DNA from: Nilaparvata lugens
Lineage: Eukaryota > Arthropoda > Insecta > Hemiptera > Delphacidae
Direction: 5' to 3'
Assembly: GCF_014356525.2 (NCBI RefSeq)
Contig: NC_052511.1
Coordinates: 8,092,500 to 8,156,499, forward strand
DNA: 64,000 nucleotides
Position numbers and translations under genes: made by a program. Under the pieces are notes generated by a model. The model made no database searches. It was given only the letters and a program-made list of their open reading frames with translations, and was not told the DNA's origin. Numbering within the stretch: the first letter of the stretch is position 1; every line of letters starts with the position of its first letter. Positions 30,486 through 41,460 of the stretch are shown here, piece after piece.

Positions 30486-30673
30486 TTTGAACTCAATTTC
30501 AAGTACTACTACTCGAATCGAGTGACTGATTTCTGACTGTTCTCTGTTATGACTATAATATTCCCTATTCTATGTTCAATTCCCTACTCCCCTATTATAA
30601 ATAGCTCTACTTTCCCCATTATAATGTTGTAGTGATAACTGTAGCTATTCATTATTCACCCCTGTCATTTTGC
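30486..30673. other. Short unique spacer
   Basis: Nothing recognised. Confidence 0.4.
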
Positions 30674-30695
30674 TATCATCATCATCATCATCATT

Positions 30696-30751
<56 letters not shown>
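30674..30751. repeat. ATC trinucleotide microsatellite
   Basis: (ATC)n, one interruption (ATT). The 66-codon polyserine frame over it is an artefact. Confidence 0.9.
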
Positions 30752-32215
30752 ATAGTTCATATGTCGCAATAACTCACAATCGACGTTTGTTGTTTACGTC
30801 AAGCAAGTTTTTAGCTGTGACGTCATACCATCTACATAGTTGCAGAGGAACCCCAATTGGGGCCCCTTAACTCCTTTCTCACTCACTCTTAATTCTATTT
30901 TCATTAGCAATGTTCTTCTTCTTCTTCCTCCTCTACTTCTTCTTTTTCATCTTCTGCCTAGTTTTTCTTCCTCTTCTCCTTCTTCTTGTTGTTCTTCTTA
31001 TTCTTAAACTTCTTATTTTTCTTCTTTCTCTTTTGCCTCTTCTACGTGTTCTTGCTCTTTTCTTGTCCATCTTCTTTTACTTCTTCTTCCTCTTCTTCCA
31101 GGTTTTCTCTTCTTCTATTCCTTCTTCTTCTTCTTCTTCTAGGTTTTTCTTCTTCTCCTTCTTCTTCTAGGTTTTTTCTTCTTCTCCCAGTTCATCCTAT
31201 CGTCCTATTGGACTTTTCTTTGTTTTTCTATCCTCATGTTTATGATTCCTTTTCCGTCTTGTTTGTCTGTTATCCCTGATCTCCATTTTCATTTCTGTTT
31301 CTCTCCTCGCTTCTTTCCTTCTTCTTCTCCTTCTTCAACTTGTACTTCTCAATCCCCAGATCTCCTTTCTTCTTTTATCTTTGCCTTATTATTTGACTCT
31401 TTCCTCTGGTCCCTCATCTATATAATTATAAATATTGTTGCAATCATGTTATCATAGGAGTCAAAGCTTTGTAAAAATTGATCAAAAAAGCTTATCTATC
31501 TACTTTATCTATCGTATCTAAACTACTAATAGTTTACTCCTTCAACTCCTGTCCCTCCTCTTTATCTTCCTTCTTTTTCCTCTTCTTTCCTCTCAATTCC
31601 AACTTCTTCGACTCCTCTATTCTCTCAACTTTCCCTTATTCATCTTATTTTCCCATGATTGATATTTAATTTTTTTTCTCGCAATATTTTGAACCTGGTT
31701 CTTCTTCTTTCTGCCTTTATCATCTTTTTTCTTGGTCTTTATTTTTCTTCACCTCCCTTTTTCATTTGTTGCTCTACTTGTAACGTTTCTTCTATTCCTT
31801 TCAATCTCTAAATAATTATTTATTCCTTAAGTTTTATGTAATTCTATATTGTCTTATTTTGTGAATGTTACCATAGGCAATAGCCTTGTAACAATTGTCA
31901 ATAAATATCTTTCCTTATCCAATCTCACTACACATATTGGTCTTATTAGCCTATCTTCATACTTTTTTAGCCTATCTTCTATTTTCATTAACTTCCTTCT
32001 TTTACTATCCAATATTCCTTCTATTATTCTCCCTCTCATTATTACTAACATGTTTCATCTCTCTTCTTCGTAAAACTTCAAATTGTACTCACATTCTTCG
32101 AATTGTTTGAGTTTCTGTATAATTTTTAATTCTTCTCATACCCCTCCATTCAAGTCATGTTTCTCCCTCTCACTACAACTGATAGGTTTCATTTTTATTG
32201 TTCCCACCTCTCCCA
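30752..32215. other. CTT-rich polypyrimidine region
   Basis: CTT/TTC tracts dominate 30915-31185 and are scattered to 32200. All long plus-strand frames here are Phe/Leu/Ser strings in overlapping phases. No gene supported. Confidence 0.7.
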
Positions 32216-32391
32216 ATTCTTCATTCGCCTTCCTCTCCACCTTCTCCTCATCCTCTTCTCCCTCCTTCTCCTCCTCCTTCTCCTCATCCTCCTCCTCCTC
32301 CTCCTCATCCTCCTCCTCCTCCTCCTCATCCTCATCCTCCTCCTCATCCTCATCCTCCTCCTCCTCCTCCTCCTCCTCCTCCTCCTCCTCT
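32216..32391. repeat. CCT/CAT polypyrimidine microsatellite
   Basis: (CCT)n interspersed with CAT. Overlapping frames in several phases (poly-Ser, poly-Leu, poly-Pro, and poly-Arg on the minus strand) are repeat artefacts. Confidence 0.9.
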
Positions 32392-32769
32392 TACACTCAC
32401 ATCTACTACCACTTTCAGAGAGTGTTTTCCACTGGAGCATGTCAATCAATTTTCATTTTCATCATCGTATCCCCCTTCAGCATTTCGTTTTGTGTTCCAT
32501 TTAGGATGTCTTTTATTATTAGATGATAGCTGACCATTGTTTACTCTATTATTTCGGGAGGCCTGCCTGCTAGCCGCCGCTTGAAGGTTATCCATCCGGC
32601 TTTGGCTTTGATTTTGATTTCCGTCAATTTCCAGTGCGTAGTTTGAGGAACGACCTCTTTTCTTTTCATCATTATTGCTACGCACACTTGAGAGTAGCTC
32701 GTTGCTCTCTCTCTCTCTTTGGTATTTCTTTTTCATCATTATTGCCACGCACACTCGAGAGTTGCTCAT

Positions 32770-32813
<44 letters not shown>

Positions 32814-32820
32814 ATTTTTT
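32392..32820. repeat. ~66-bp duplication and CT microsatellite
   Basis: TTTTCATCATTATTGC...CGCACACT...GAGAGT occurs at about 32662 and 32728, each followed by CT repeats; the second CT run spans 32770-32811. Confidence 0.7.
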
Positions 32821-33140
32821 TTTGGTAGAGAGTTAGTGGGGAGGATGTTTTTAATATTCTTTCCGAAGAATGGACATTGATATGTCCAGAGCTCCGCCAA
32901 TTTATGTAGATGCATAACAATATAATTATCTGTAGTTATTATATTACAAATTACTTTTTCATATCATATTATACAGTTCAATAATTATTTTCTTAGTCTA
33001 TATTATGTAAATTCATCTATAATTTTGCTGTATTGTAAGCTATTGTATATAATTGTATAAGCCAGTATATATTGTAATCTACATAAATGAAGTACTCAAT
33101 CAATCAATCAATCTCTCTTTCTCTCTTTGGTAGAGAGTTA

Positions 33141-34128
33141 GGGCCGTTTGCACAGTGTAAGTTTAAGCTAAAGCTTAAACCAAATCTGGATTTTTTTTTG
33201 GTTTAAACTAAAATTCCGTTTGCACAGTATCAGTTTTAACTCTGTATTGAGTTTAAACTCTGGGAAAGTTTAAACCTCCAAAGCAGGAGGTTTAAACCAA
33301 ATAATTTGGATTAACTTGACACCTGTAAATATTTGATGGGGAAACAGCTTATAGTAAATTATTATTTCGACGGTTGTTTTTAATGCTTCTGTAGACGATA
33401 ATTATTGTTAATTTAGGTTATAGTGAATCATTATTTGGATGTAAAAATAATTGTAATGGAGGAATTGATAGAAGTTTTTAATGCGATTGATAAAGATGAC
33501 TGCGAAGAAATTTTGAAACTGAGAAAAATTGGGCAAAAAACAAATAATTTAAATTTATGGGATAGAGAATTTTTTTTAACGGTTTTGTTTGAGTACAGCT
33601 ACTGCCAATTTATTATTCTGATTAAATAAACCACTTGATAGAAAATGAGACAATTTTTAACAGTGGTCTTCGATTGGAAAACATGTTTTCAATAACACAA
33701 GAATGAGATATTGCTTTCGAGAGATTTCTAATAAACGAGAAAGAACATAGTAGATTCAAGCGTAACAAAATAACTTTTTCATCTTACATTCTAAAATATA
33801 TTTTCTGGTGCCAACTAAACATAATTTTTAAAGAATTTCTTGATCGCTCTTCACTTTTAGAACCATACAGCTTACAACTCTGTGAATCTTGAACAAGAAC
33901 ATGAAAATACTAAAATAGTAGCTACATAACCTCAAATTACTGATGGTTTGTAAACAAATAACAAATTTCCCGTAAAAATCAGAACATTCTATTACCAACT
34001 CTTAACTAGTTTAACTTAAACTGGATTAGTAAATGCACTGAGAAAACCGATTCAAGTTTAAACTTTCGGATTAACTTAAACTTGATCAAGTTAATCAAGT
34101 TTAGCAATCTATACTGTGCAAACGGCCC
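33141..34128 (+). mobile_element. PIF/Harbinger-like DNA transposon, degenerate
   Basis: GGGCCGTTTGCACAGT at the left and its complement CTGTGCAAACGGCCC at the right, 988 bp apart, with subterminal GTTTAAACT palindromes. Flanking triplets TTA (33138-33140) and ATA (34129-34131) correspond to TTA|GTGG in the intact duplicate at 32833, so the 3-bp duplication is TTA with one change. Carries a possible transposase remnant. Confidence 0.6.
33423..33629 (+). pseudogene. Possible PIF/Harbinger transposase N-terminal remnant
   Basis: From the second methionine: MEELIEVFNAIDKDDCEEIL, then KLRKIGQKTNNLNLWDREFF, frame closed at 33629. The acidic helix followed by a basic linker and a W-D-x-x-F-F motif is compatible with the region ahead of the catalytic domain in insect PIF/Harbinger transposases. 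This is a judgement from memory; the DDE domain is absent. Location between Harbinger-like termini is the main support. AT-rich codons, no obvious promoter. Confidence 0.3.
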
Positions 34129-34415
34129 ATAGTGGGAAGAATACTTCGAATATTCTTTCCAAAGAATGGATATTGATATGTCCAAAGCTCCGCCAATTTA
34201 TGTACATGCATAACAATATTATCTATTTTATCTATAGTTATTACAAATTGGTTTTTTTTTTCATATTATATACAGCTCAATAATTATTTTCTAAATTTAT
34301 ATTTTGTAAATTCATCCATAATTTTGCTGTATTGTAAGCTATTGTATATAAGTTTATAAGCCAGTATATATTGTAATCCACATAAATAAAGTACTCAATC
34401 AATCAATCTCTCTTT

Positions 34416-35200
34416 TATTTTTCTTCTATTTTTGTACTTTAGTTCTTTCTCTTCTCATTTTTCTTCCTTGTTAAGAGAGCATAGAATAAGAGATTATGAA
34501 GATAGGCCTACCACTTGTGTTGAGAAAGGAGGAAAAAAATGAGGGGATTAAGAAAATAAGAGGACAGTGAAAAGAAGGGAAGAAGAAACATGTGCAGAGA
34601 AAAGTGGGGAAGAATGAGGAGCAGGAAAATAAGTGGAAGGAAGAACGAATGAGTAGAGAAACAAATATTGAGAAAAAAGGAGAAGAAAAAAGGAGTTGGA
34701 CTGAGGTAGGAGAGGAGATGAAGATGTGGGATTTATCTTCAGGACGTAATCAAGCAACATTTAATAATATCACATTCATGAACTTTTCCATGATTTTCAA
34801 TATTCTTCTTACTTTATTTTTTGTTTCACTTCTTTATTTTTCTCTTATCAAACTTCCCCTTCTTAATATCAATGAAAGTAGACTCTGCATTCATATCGTT
34901 CTTCTACGTACACCGTCTTTTTATTATTCTTCCGTCTTGTTTTCTCTTTATTTCTGTTATTCTGTTTTCCTTCTTCTTCCTTCTTTACCTTCCCTTTTTT
35001 CCAGCTTCTCATGATGTTCTGCGTACACTCTTTCTACCTTTTCCCATATTTATTCAGCTTTCCGCCCGTTCATTCTATCTTTCTTGAGCTCAGTTTCATT
35101 TCAAGCTCTTCTTTTTTTTCTCTCTTTTTCCTTCTTCGTTTTCTCCTCTCCTCCACTTCACAATCGCTCACGTCACTCTCACACACAGCGTGTGCGTATG
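34416..35200. other. Purine- then pyrimidine-rich low-complexity sequence
   Basis: 34540-34720 is GAA/GGA-rich; 34800-35160 is T/C-rich. Frames on both strands here are compositional. Confidence 0.6.
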
Positions 35201-35300
35201 TGCGTGAGTGCGTGCGTGAGTTTGTGTGTCATGGCCCGTGCGCATATTGTACGCGTCACTCCGCTATAAAACTCCATTAATACAAACAAAAAGGATCACA
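35201..35300 (+). promoter_or_regulatory. Weak core-promoter-like string
   Basis: A CpG-containing GTGCGTGAGTGCGTGCGTG run is followed by GCTATAAAAC at about 35263 and an ATG 35 bp later whose frame closes after six codons. TATA-like sequence is expected by chance in AT-rich DNA; recorded at low confidence. Confidence 0.12.
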
Positions 35301-35959
35301 ATGGATCACTCACTTATTGGATGAAGGGTCCTTGGTTAGCTTTGCTTTACGCGCTCAACTCTCTCTCTCTCTCACTCTCTCTGTCACTCTCTCACTCACT
35401 TATATTATCAAGTACCTTTTTGGCTGTTTGTTCGTTTATAAAGCGTGCCCGATGTTATGAAACCCAGATGAAGAGAATGGAGAGTAGTGAGAAGTAGAGG
35501 AGGAGGGTAGGAGGACGAAGAGGAGGAGGAGGAGGTAGAGCAAGAGGAGGAGAGGCACTCAGATTGACAACTCACTTATTAAGAGGCTTCTCACCCTCCT
35601 CTCTACCCAAGTTAAGAGGGCAGCTATGAATTTTCGACTAATGAAGTTTGAAAAATTCAGTGACTCAATGTTGGTGTTTTGTTGTACTTGTAAAGAGGCC
35701 GTGAAAGGCGGTCTAATATGAGTCGTAGTTCAGTTTTCGGCTTGAAAGTATTTGGGGTTCCTTGTTGAACTACTATACTTGTCAGAGTCGATCTAACAGT
35801 GCAATCTTGGGCAATCAGACTGAATCAAGTTTTCTGAACATATAATGAAGTTCTATTAATATGTAGCCTACTTCTTTTTGTATTTTCAACAGAATATTCC
35901 ATGGAATAAATAAAATATATTCTATATTTATGGATATAAATATTGTGACCATATATAAA
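35301..35959. other. CT/CACT-rich then unique sequence
   Basis: CTCTCTCT and CACTCTCT tracts at 35358-35400 and a GGA-rich stretch at 35495-35550; the remainder is unique. Confidence 0.5.
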
Positions 35960-36533
35960 CTAGCCGTCAGGCTCGCTTCGCTCGCCATATCCGTCTAGCC
36001 AGGGAGCTCCGCCCCCTGGACCCCCGACTGGATCGTCCAAAAATGGGATCAGCGGGCTCGCTTCGCTCTCCTGCATTGTTCATTTGGGCATGCTTCATTC
36101 CATCAGAAAGTCAAAGTACTGAGAGAAAATGCAGAAAAGCTGATAAAAACGCTGATTTTTGGGCGTATCTTTGATAAAATATTAAAGTCACCTCATCACA
36201 AAATTTTTAGACCCTAGCTAAACCTCTGTACCAAATTTGAACATTCTCTGTCTACTACTTGATGAAAGAACTGAGAAAACACAAAAACCGCTAATTTTGG
36301 GCGTATCTTTTGCGTTATTTCAAATCCCTTCTAACACAACATTATTACACCCCAGCTGAGCTTCTTTAGTAAATTTGAACATTTTCTGTTCATTTGTTCT
36401 CGATCAAGCTGAGAAAGCGCAAAAAAAAACGCTGGAAAACGCAGATTTTGGGTGTATCTTTGGCGTTATTTCAAATTCCTCCTAACACATCATTATTACA
36501 CCCTAGCTGAGCTAGGGTGCTAATGATCAATGT
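35960..36533 (-). mobile_element. Hel-1 Helitron, 5'-truncated, reverse
   Basis: Starts A|CTAGCCGTCAGGCTCGC (its 3' end) and continues into reverse-complement copies of the same ~150-bp satellite found in 25891-26985 (TGGGCGTATCTTTG near 36160, 36299 and 36450). It ends within the satellite at GAGCTAGGGTG with no 5' terminus. Confidence 0.7.
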
Positions 36534-37316
36534 AAGACGAATAGTGTGAAAAGCTAAAAAGTGGACAACAGATTGTCCGTTCATTGGTGGCTCATTATTC
36601 ATTAGCCCGAAGTTTTGAGTTGGCGATGTAATATAAGGAGAATTGTGTAATAGGCTGAAAAGTGGACATCATATTGTCCGTTCATTCGTTGTTCGTTATT
36701 CAATTGGCTGAAATTGTGAGTTGAGGAACTAATATAATGTAATATAAGTCGAATTGTGTGAATTGCTAAAAAGTGGACAAATTGTACGTTCATTGGTTGC
36801 TCATTATTTACTTGCCTGAATTGTGTAAACAACTAAAAAGTGATCATCAGATTGTCCATTCTCGGTGGCTCATTATATTTCTGCCCGAAGTTTTGAGTTG
36901 ATGATGTAATGTAAGGTGAATTGTGTGAAAAGCTAAAAAGTGGACATTAAATTGCTCGTTCATTGGTGGCTCATTATTCATTTGCCCGAAGTTGTGAGTT
37001 GGGAAGGCGAATTGTGCGAACGGCTAAAAGGTGGACATCAGATTGTCCGTTCATTGGTGGCTCATTATTCATCTGTTCGAAGTTGTGAGTTAGAGAAGTA
37101 ATGTAATATAAGGCGAATTTTGTGAATGGATAAAAAGTGAACATCAGATTGTTCGTTCATTGGTGGCTCATTATTCATTTGCCCGAAATTGTGAGTTTGC
37201 GATGTAAGGCGAATTGTGTGAAAAGCTGAAAAGTGGACATCAGATTGTTCGTTCATTGGTGGCTCATTATTCATTTGCTCGAAGTTGTGAGTTGGGGAAG
37301 GCGAATTGAGTGAGAG
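36534..37316. repeat. Tandem array, 85-115 bp units, about 8 copies
   Basis: AGCTAAAAAGTGGACA(T/A)CAG followed by TTGTCCGTTCATTGGTGGC and GCTCATTATTCATTTGCCCG recurs from about 36545 to 37270. Unit length varies through indels in the linker. Not related to the Helitron satellite it abuts. Minus-strand frames (36602-36832, 37065-37340) are the unit read repeatedly. Confidence 0.85.
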
Positions 37317-37611
37317 GGTGAGCCTGAACAAATCGATCACTCACTCTTCAGGTTACCTGGTTACAACCAAGACCGCCTTACCCAATCCCAATCACAGACC
37401 TACCTTCACGTCACCCCCCTTGCCTCCATGTGTGGGGGGCACCTTTTCTGTCTCATTCACCCTTATCGCTGCTCTTGTTCCCCCAAATCTATTTCCATCT
37501 TTTTCTAATTCCATCGTTTCCAATGTTTTACGTGTCCTTCATCTTTCGACTACAGTCTTAATCCGTGTCATGTGTCTTTCCCAAATTTCTTTCTATACCA
37601 TCTAGTTTTTC
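37317..37611. other. Pyrimidine-rich unique sequence
   Basis: A 99-codon plus-strand frame (37306-37605) begins inside the array and shows no domain; not called. Confidence 0.4.
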
Positions 37612-38404
37612 ACTTTCGTTACCCTATTACCATAGGTAAGGAAAGTATTGCTTTCCGAAAAAATTAAGGTACCCCAATTCCTGAATTTCTATACGTTTCA
37701 AGATCCCCTGAGTCCAAAAAAGTGGTTTTTGGGTATTGGTCTGAATGTGTGTGTACGTCTGTGTACACGATATCTCATCTCCCAATTAACGAAATGACTT
37801 GAAATTTGGAACTTATGGTCCTTACAATATAAGGATCCGACACGAACAATTTCGATCAAATGCAGTTCAAGATGGCGGCTAAAATGGAGGAAATGTTGTC
37901 AAAGGGTTTTTCGCGATCTTCTCGAAAACGGCTCCAACGATTTTGATTAAATTCATACCTAAAAGAGTAATTGATAAGCTCTAGCTCTATCAACTGCCAC
38001 AAGTCCCATATCTGTAAAAACTTCAGAAGCTCCGCCCCATCTATGCAAAGTTTGATTTTAGATTTCCAATTATCAGGCTTCAGATACAATTTAAACAAAA
38101 AAAATTGAGTGGAAAAGATTGAGCATGAAAATCTCTACAATTAATGTTCAGCAACATTTTCACCTAAAATTGTAAATAAGCTTGAAATTCGAGAAAATGT
38201 GATTATCCAATTGCAAACTGTTGATTCTATTAGATCATTCACTATGAAGAGATAGCAGACCTCGTGTGTCTCCAGCGTTATTGTCCTGTCACCAGCTGGC
38301 TCAGATCTTTGAATAGTAGACTTGAGATGTGCGTGAACACTAGCGTCAGGTGATCAATTTCATAACGGCAAGGAAAGCTGTGTGAGTGCACTACACCAGA
38401 TTTT
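37612..38404. mobile_element. ACTTTCCTTGCC element, copy 1
   Basis: Starts ACTTTCGTTACCCTATTACC and includes ATAGGTAAGGAAAGTATTGC, a short GT tract, GTACACGATATCTCATCTC, ATTCAAGATGGCGGCTAAAA-like text and ends GGCAAGGAAAGCTGTGTGAG then CACCAGATTTT. Terminal ACTTTCCTTGCC / GGCAAGGAAAGT (from the other copies) is a 12-bp inverted repeat near the ends. No coding remnant. ~790 bp. Confidence 0.65.
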
Positions 38405-38584
38405 CATATGAGATATTCTATGAATCTTTCATCTTCAGTGTACTGTCCTATTTCTTCTTTGCTACCTTCCCATAATTTTTATTTCTAGTCTCTATGCATT
38501 TGATATTACTAATTTATATTTTACGATCGTTGTGATCTTTCAAATATATTTCGAATTGCTCAATATTTTTGTAATATAAGGGCT
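38405..38584. other. Unique spacer
   Basis: AT-rich, nothing recognised. Confidence 0.4.
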
Positions 38585-38827
38585 AAGCAACATGAAGCGT
38601 TCTTTCACTGGCGGCGGATGAGTCGGCAGGACAGGAAGGCCTCCGATTGGCTGATATCAGCTGATTCTCGAACGCTAACCCAATTAGCTGATAATCAGCC
38701 AATCGGAGAGCTGGTTGGGTTGACTTTCGAGAATTAGCTGATAAAATCAACCAATCAGAGAGCTTCCTGCCCTGCAGACTCGTCCGACGCCAATGCAAAA
38801 ACGCCTGGAAATCGCTTCATGTGGCTT
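38585..38827. mobile_element. Foldback MITE of a separate family
   Basis: AAGCAACATGAAGCG at the left and CGCTTCATGTGGCTT at the right form a 15-bp TIR with one mismatch. Inside, GAGTCGGCAGGACAGGAAG faces CTTCCTGCCCTGCAGACTC, and CCGATTGGCTGATATCAGC faces similar inverted text. Single copy in the window. The minus-strand frame here (38583-38798) is an effect of the foldback. Confidence 0.65.
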
Positions 38828-39183
38828 GTTCTTTAGTTTGTCTACCTTTCGTTCTTATTCCCTTTTCTCATATGATTCCAATGTGTCTTGTAACACTGTA
38901 AAAATCTCATTACTCTTTTAAGAATTTTTCTTATTTTCCTTCCTAATATAATTTTCTACTTCGTCATTCTAAACGGCATTCTTCCTTCTTCTCCAGCATC
39001 ATTGTTCGATTCTCTACTGTCAGTTATTTCTCATCAATATTCTCTCTTTAATTTTCACTCCATCCTTTTCTCTCTCCAACATTCTCCATCCCCAATTATT
39101 ATACATTTTTACTCTCTCATTCCCACCAACACTCCTCACCTCACCGACAAATTCACTCTTCAACTTCCTCATTCGCACATTTC
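38828..39183. other. Pyrimidine-rich unique sequence
   Basis: No family recognised. Confidence 0.4.
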
Positions 39184-39342
39184 TCCTTCTTATTTCTCTT
39201 CTTCTTTTTCTTCTTCTTCTTATCTTCTCCTTCTTCTTCTTCTTCTTCTTCTTCTTCTTCTCCTTCTTCTTCTTCTACTACTTCTACTTCTTCTTCCTCC
39301 TCCTCCTCCTCCTCCTCCTCCTCCTCCTCCTCCTCCTCCTCA
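39184..39342. repeat. CTT/CCT microsatellite
   Basis: (CTT)n passing into (CCT)n. The 131-codon plus frame and 97-codon minus poly-Glu frame are artefacts. Confidence 0.9.
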
Positions 39343-40110
39343 TCTGTTCTCTCCTTCTCCCATAGTCGTTCCATCTCTGTCTTCATCTGTTTTCTAATGC
39401 ATCTCGCGTCACTCAGATGCCCGTCCATCATCCAGCTTCCCCCCACCCTTGTACCCCTGCCCCATTAAAACCACCCTCCGCAGTTTGTAGGCCGTTGTGT
39501 GTAAACGGAATGCTTCACCCTCTCCTCCTCCTCCTCAACCTCATCCATAACCTCCTCCTCCACCTCATCCACAACATTTCCCTACTTCTCTTCCTCTACC
39601 ATCACCACTCCCTCCTCTTCTCCCAATTCTTCCTTCTCTACCATCCCTCCAACCTACTCCACTCTTCCAATTCCTCTCCATCCTACTCCTCCTCATCCAC
39701 TCCCTCTTCCACATCATTCTTCACTTCTTCCCCCTATCCTCCTTCCCTCATCTTCCTCTTCACATCCCTTGCGTACACAAACCCACTAACGCTCACGCAC
39801 ACGCATTCTCCTCTGTCATCCCTCTTCCTCCTATTTTCCCCGTCCCCTCATCACCCTCCAGCCACACCCTGTCACTGCATGCCTGTGGATTCCTCCTTTA
39901 TCGATTTCTTCTTCCAGGACAGGCCTCCCAAAATTTCATCTCTCTTCTCCGATTTCTCTCTCACTTCTCAATCATTCTCTCTCCTTCTATCCTCCACTCA
40001 CTTTACTCTGTCTCTCTCATTATTCCCCCTTTCACCATTTCTTTCTCCTCCTCTCTCTTTACTTTATCACTCACTCTTTCTATCTTTCCCTTCTCGTTTG
40101 GGGCCCAAAA
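39343..40110. other. Extended C/T-rich sequence
   Basis: About 750 bp of mixed pyrimidine-rich sequence with few purine interruptions. The 234-codon plus-strand frame (39417-40121) is Ser/Leu/Pro-rich with no domain; long open frames are expected in such composition. Not called. Confidence 0.6.
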
Positions 40111-40186
40111 TCCGCCATTAGCTGTCAGGCCTCCCCATGTAAACATTGCTGTTCTGCCTCACTGCTAGAGAGCTATTGTGAGCTGG

Positions 40187-40188
<2 letters not shown>

Positions 40189-40219
<31 letters not shown>
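40189..40219. repeat. GT microsatellite
   Basis: Uninterrupted (GT)n of about 30 bp. Confidence 0.9.
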
Positions 40220-40220
<1 letters not shown>

Positions 40221-40315
40221 TCTCTTGTTTGAATGCTGTGGATCAATTCATCGTTCTAATAGGAAATTTATGTAACGCATGATGATTCAAGACTGCCATT
40301 TTCCCAAATTAATAA

Positions 40316-41106
40316 CATAGTATTCTCCATTTTAACCGCTCTCTCGACGTTGTACTAGCGTATCTCTCACATTTGAAACGGTATTTATCAATGTAGGACA
40401 CTCTTGTCGACGTCATATGAGATTGTTGATTGTAAGAGTTGTAAAATGATGAATTTAAATGAAAATATTCGTTTAAAAATATGTATATTTGTTCATCTAT
40501 GTTGATGATAATGATAATACTACAGTATAATGATGGTCAACCTAATAATGATATCATACTATCATTCATGACCAAATTGATTGCATAGTATTCTCCATTT
40601 AACTGCTCTTCCGATGTTGTACTACCATATCTTTCACGTTTGGAACGGTATTTCTCAATGTAGGGCACTTGTCGACGAGATTGTTGATTGTAAGAGTTGT
40701 AAAATGATTAATTTGAATGAAAATATTCGTTTAAAAGTTTGTATATTCATTCAAAAGTTCCAAAACTACAGTATAATTATGGTCAACCTAATAATGATAT
40801 CATACTACCATTTAAGACCAAATTAATAACATAGTATTCTCCATTTTAACCGCTCTCTCTCAAAGTTGTACTAGCGTATCTCTCACGTTTGGAACGGTAT
40901 TTCTCAAAGAAGGACACTTTTCGACGTCAGATGAGACTGTTGATTATAACAGTAGTAAAATGATGAAATTAAATTGAAATATTCGTTCAAATTGAATATT
41001 CTTCTCTGATGATGATGATGATAATACTACAATGATTGTCAACCTAATAATAATATTTAATAAATATTGAATAAATAAATATCAAACTATCATTCATGAC
41101 CAACAT
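40316..41106. repeat. Tandem repeat, ~250-268 bp unit, 3 copies
   Basis: CATAGTATTCTCCATTTTAA starts at 40316, 40584 and 40830. Each unit has TCTCACGTTTGGAACGGTAT-like text, TGTTGATTGTAAGAGTTGTA and CCTAATAATGATATCATACT. The middle copy has lost the GATGATAATGATAAT stretch. Confidence 0.9.
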
Positions 41107-41149
41107 TAAGGTGGGAGGATGAATTGAGAGACGATCTTAAAAAAATGAA

Positions 41150-41275
41150 ATATAGATAGTGGAGACAAGAGATTAGATTAGATTAGATTTCTTTATTTAT
41201 GTATGTTACAATAAATACACATTGTGTTACAATACACATTGTGACTGTACTGTCTCTCATGAAGAGACAGTGACG
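41150..41275 (-). mobile_element. Retroposon 3' end, reverse
   Basis: GATTAGATTAGATTAGATTT then CTTTATTTATGTATG, the complement of an AATAAAG...TCTAATCTAATC tail. Just inside is CTGTCTCT-CATGA-AGAGACAG (41252-41272), an 8-bp stem. Confidence 0.5.
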
Positions 41276-41460
41276 ATTAATGAGACAGTAGGACAAGGCT
41301 AATTAATATTTAGCTGTAGTAGTTGATAAAAAATATCAATAATGACTGTTCCCAATAATTAATCCAATTACTACATTCCTTGTGATAGAATACTATTATG
41401 TTTATAATTTTGCATTCAGTCCAAACTAGAAAATGACACTCCTTACAGTTTTCTTCCATG
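41276..41460. other. Unique spacer
   Basis: No gene seen. The 64-codon minus-strand frame 41310-41504 overlaps the next inverted repeat and has no domain. Confidence 0.4.

Larger units (their letters stand above)
32821..34415. repeat. ~300-bp tandem duplication split by a transposon
   Basis: TTTGGTAGAGAGTTAGTGGG at 32821 recurs from 33126, interrupted after GAGAGTTA by the element at 33141-34128 and resuming at 34132. Shared marks in both units: GGACATTGATATGTCC-like palindrome, AGCTCCGCCAATTTATGTA, TTGCTGTATTGTAAGCTATT and a CAATCAATCAAT end. Confidence 0.85.

Noticed and set aside
30674..32391. Poly-Ser, poly-Leu, poly-Pro and poly-Arg frames
   Set aside because: Trinucleotide microsatellites read in several phases.
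35262..35300. TATA box and start codon of a gene
   Set aside because: The reading frame after the ATG closes after six codons, and TATA-like strings are frequent here.
39417..40121. 234-codon plus-strand open frame
   Set aside because: Lies in C/T-rich DNA, is Ser/Leu/Pro-rich and shows no domain; long frames are expected from the composition.
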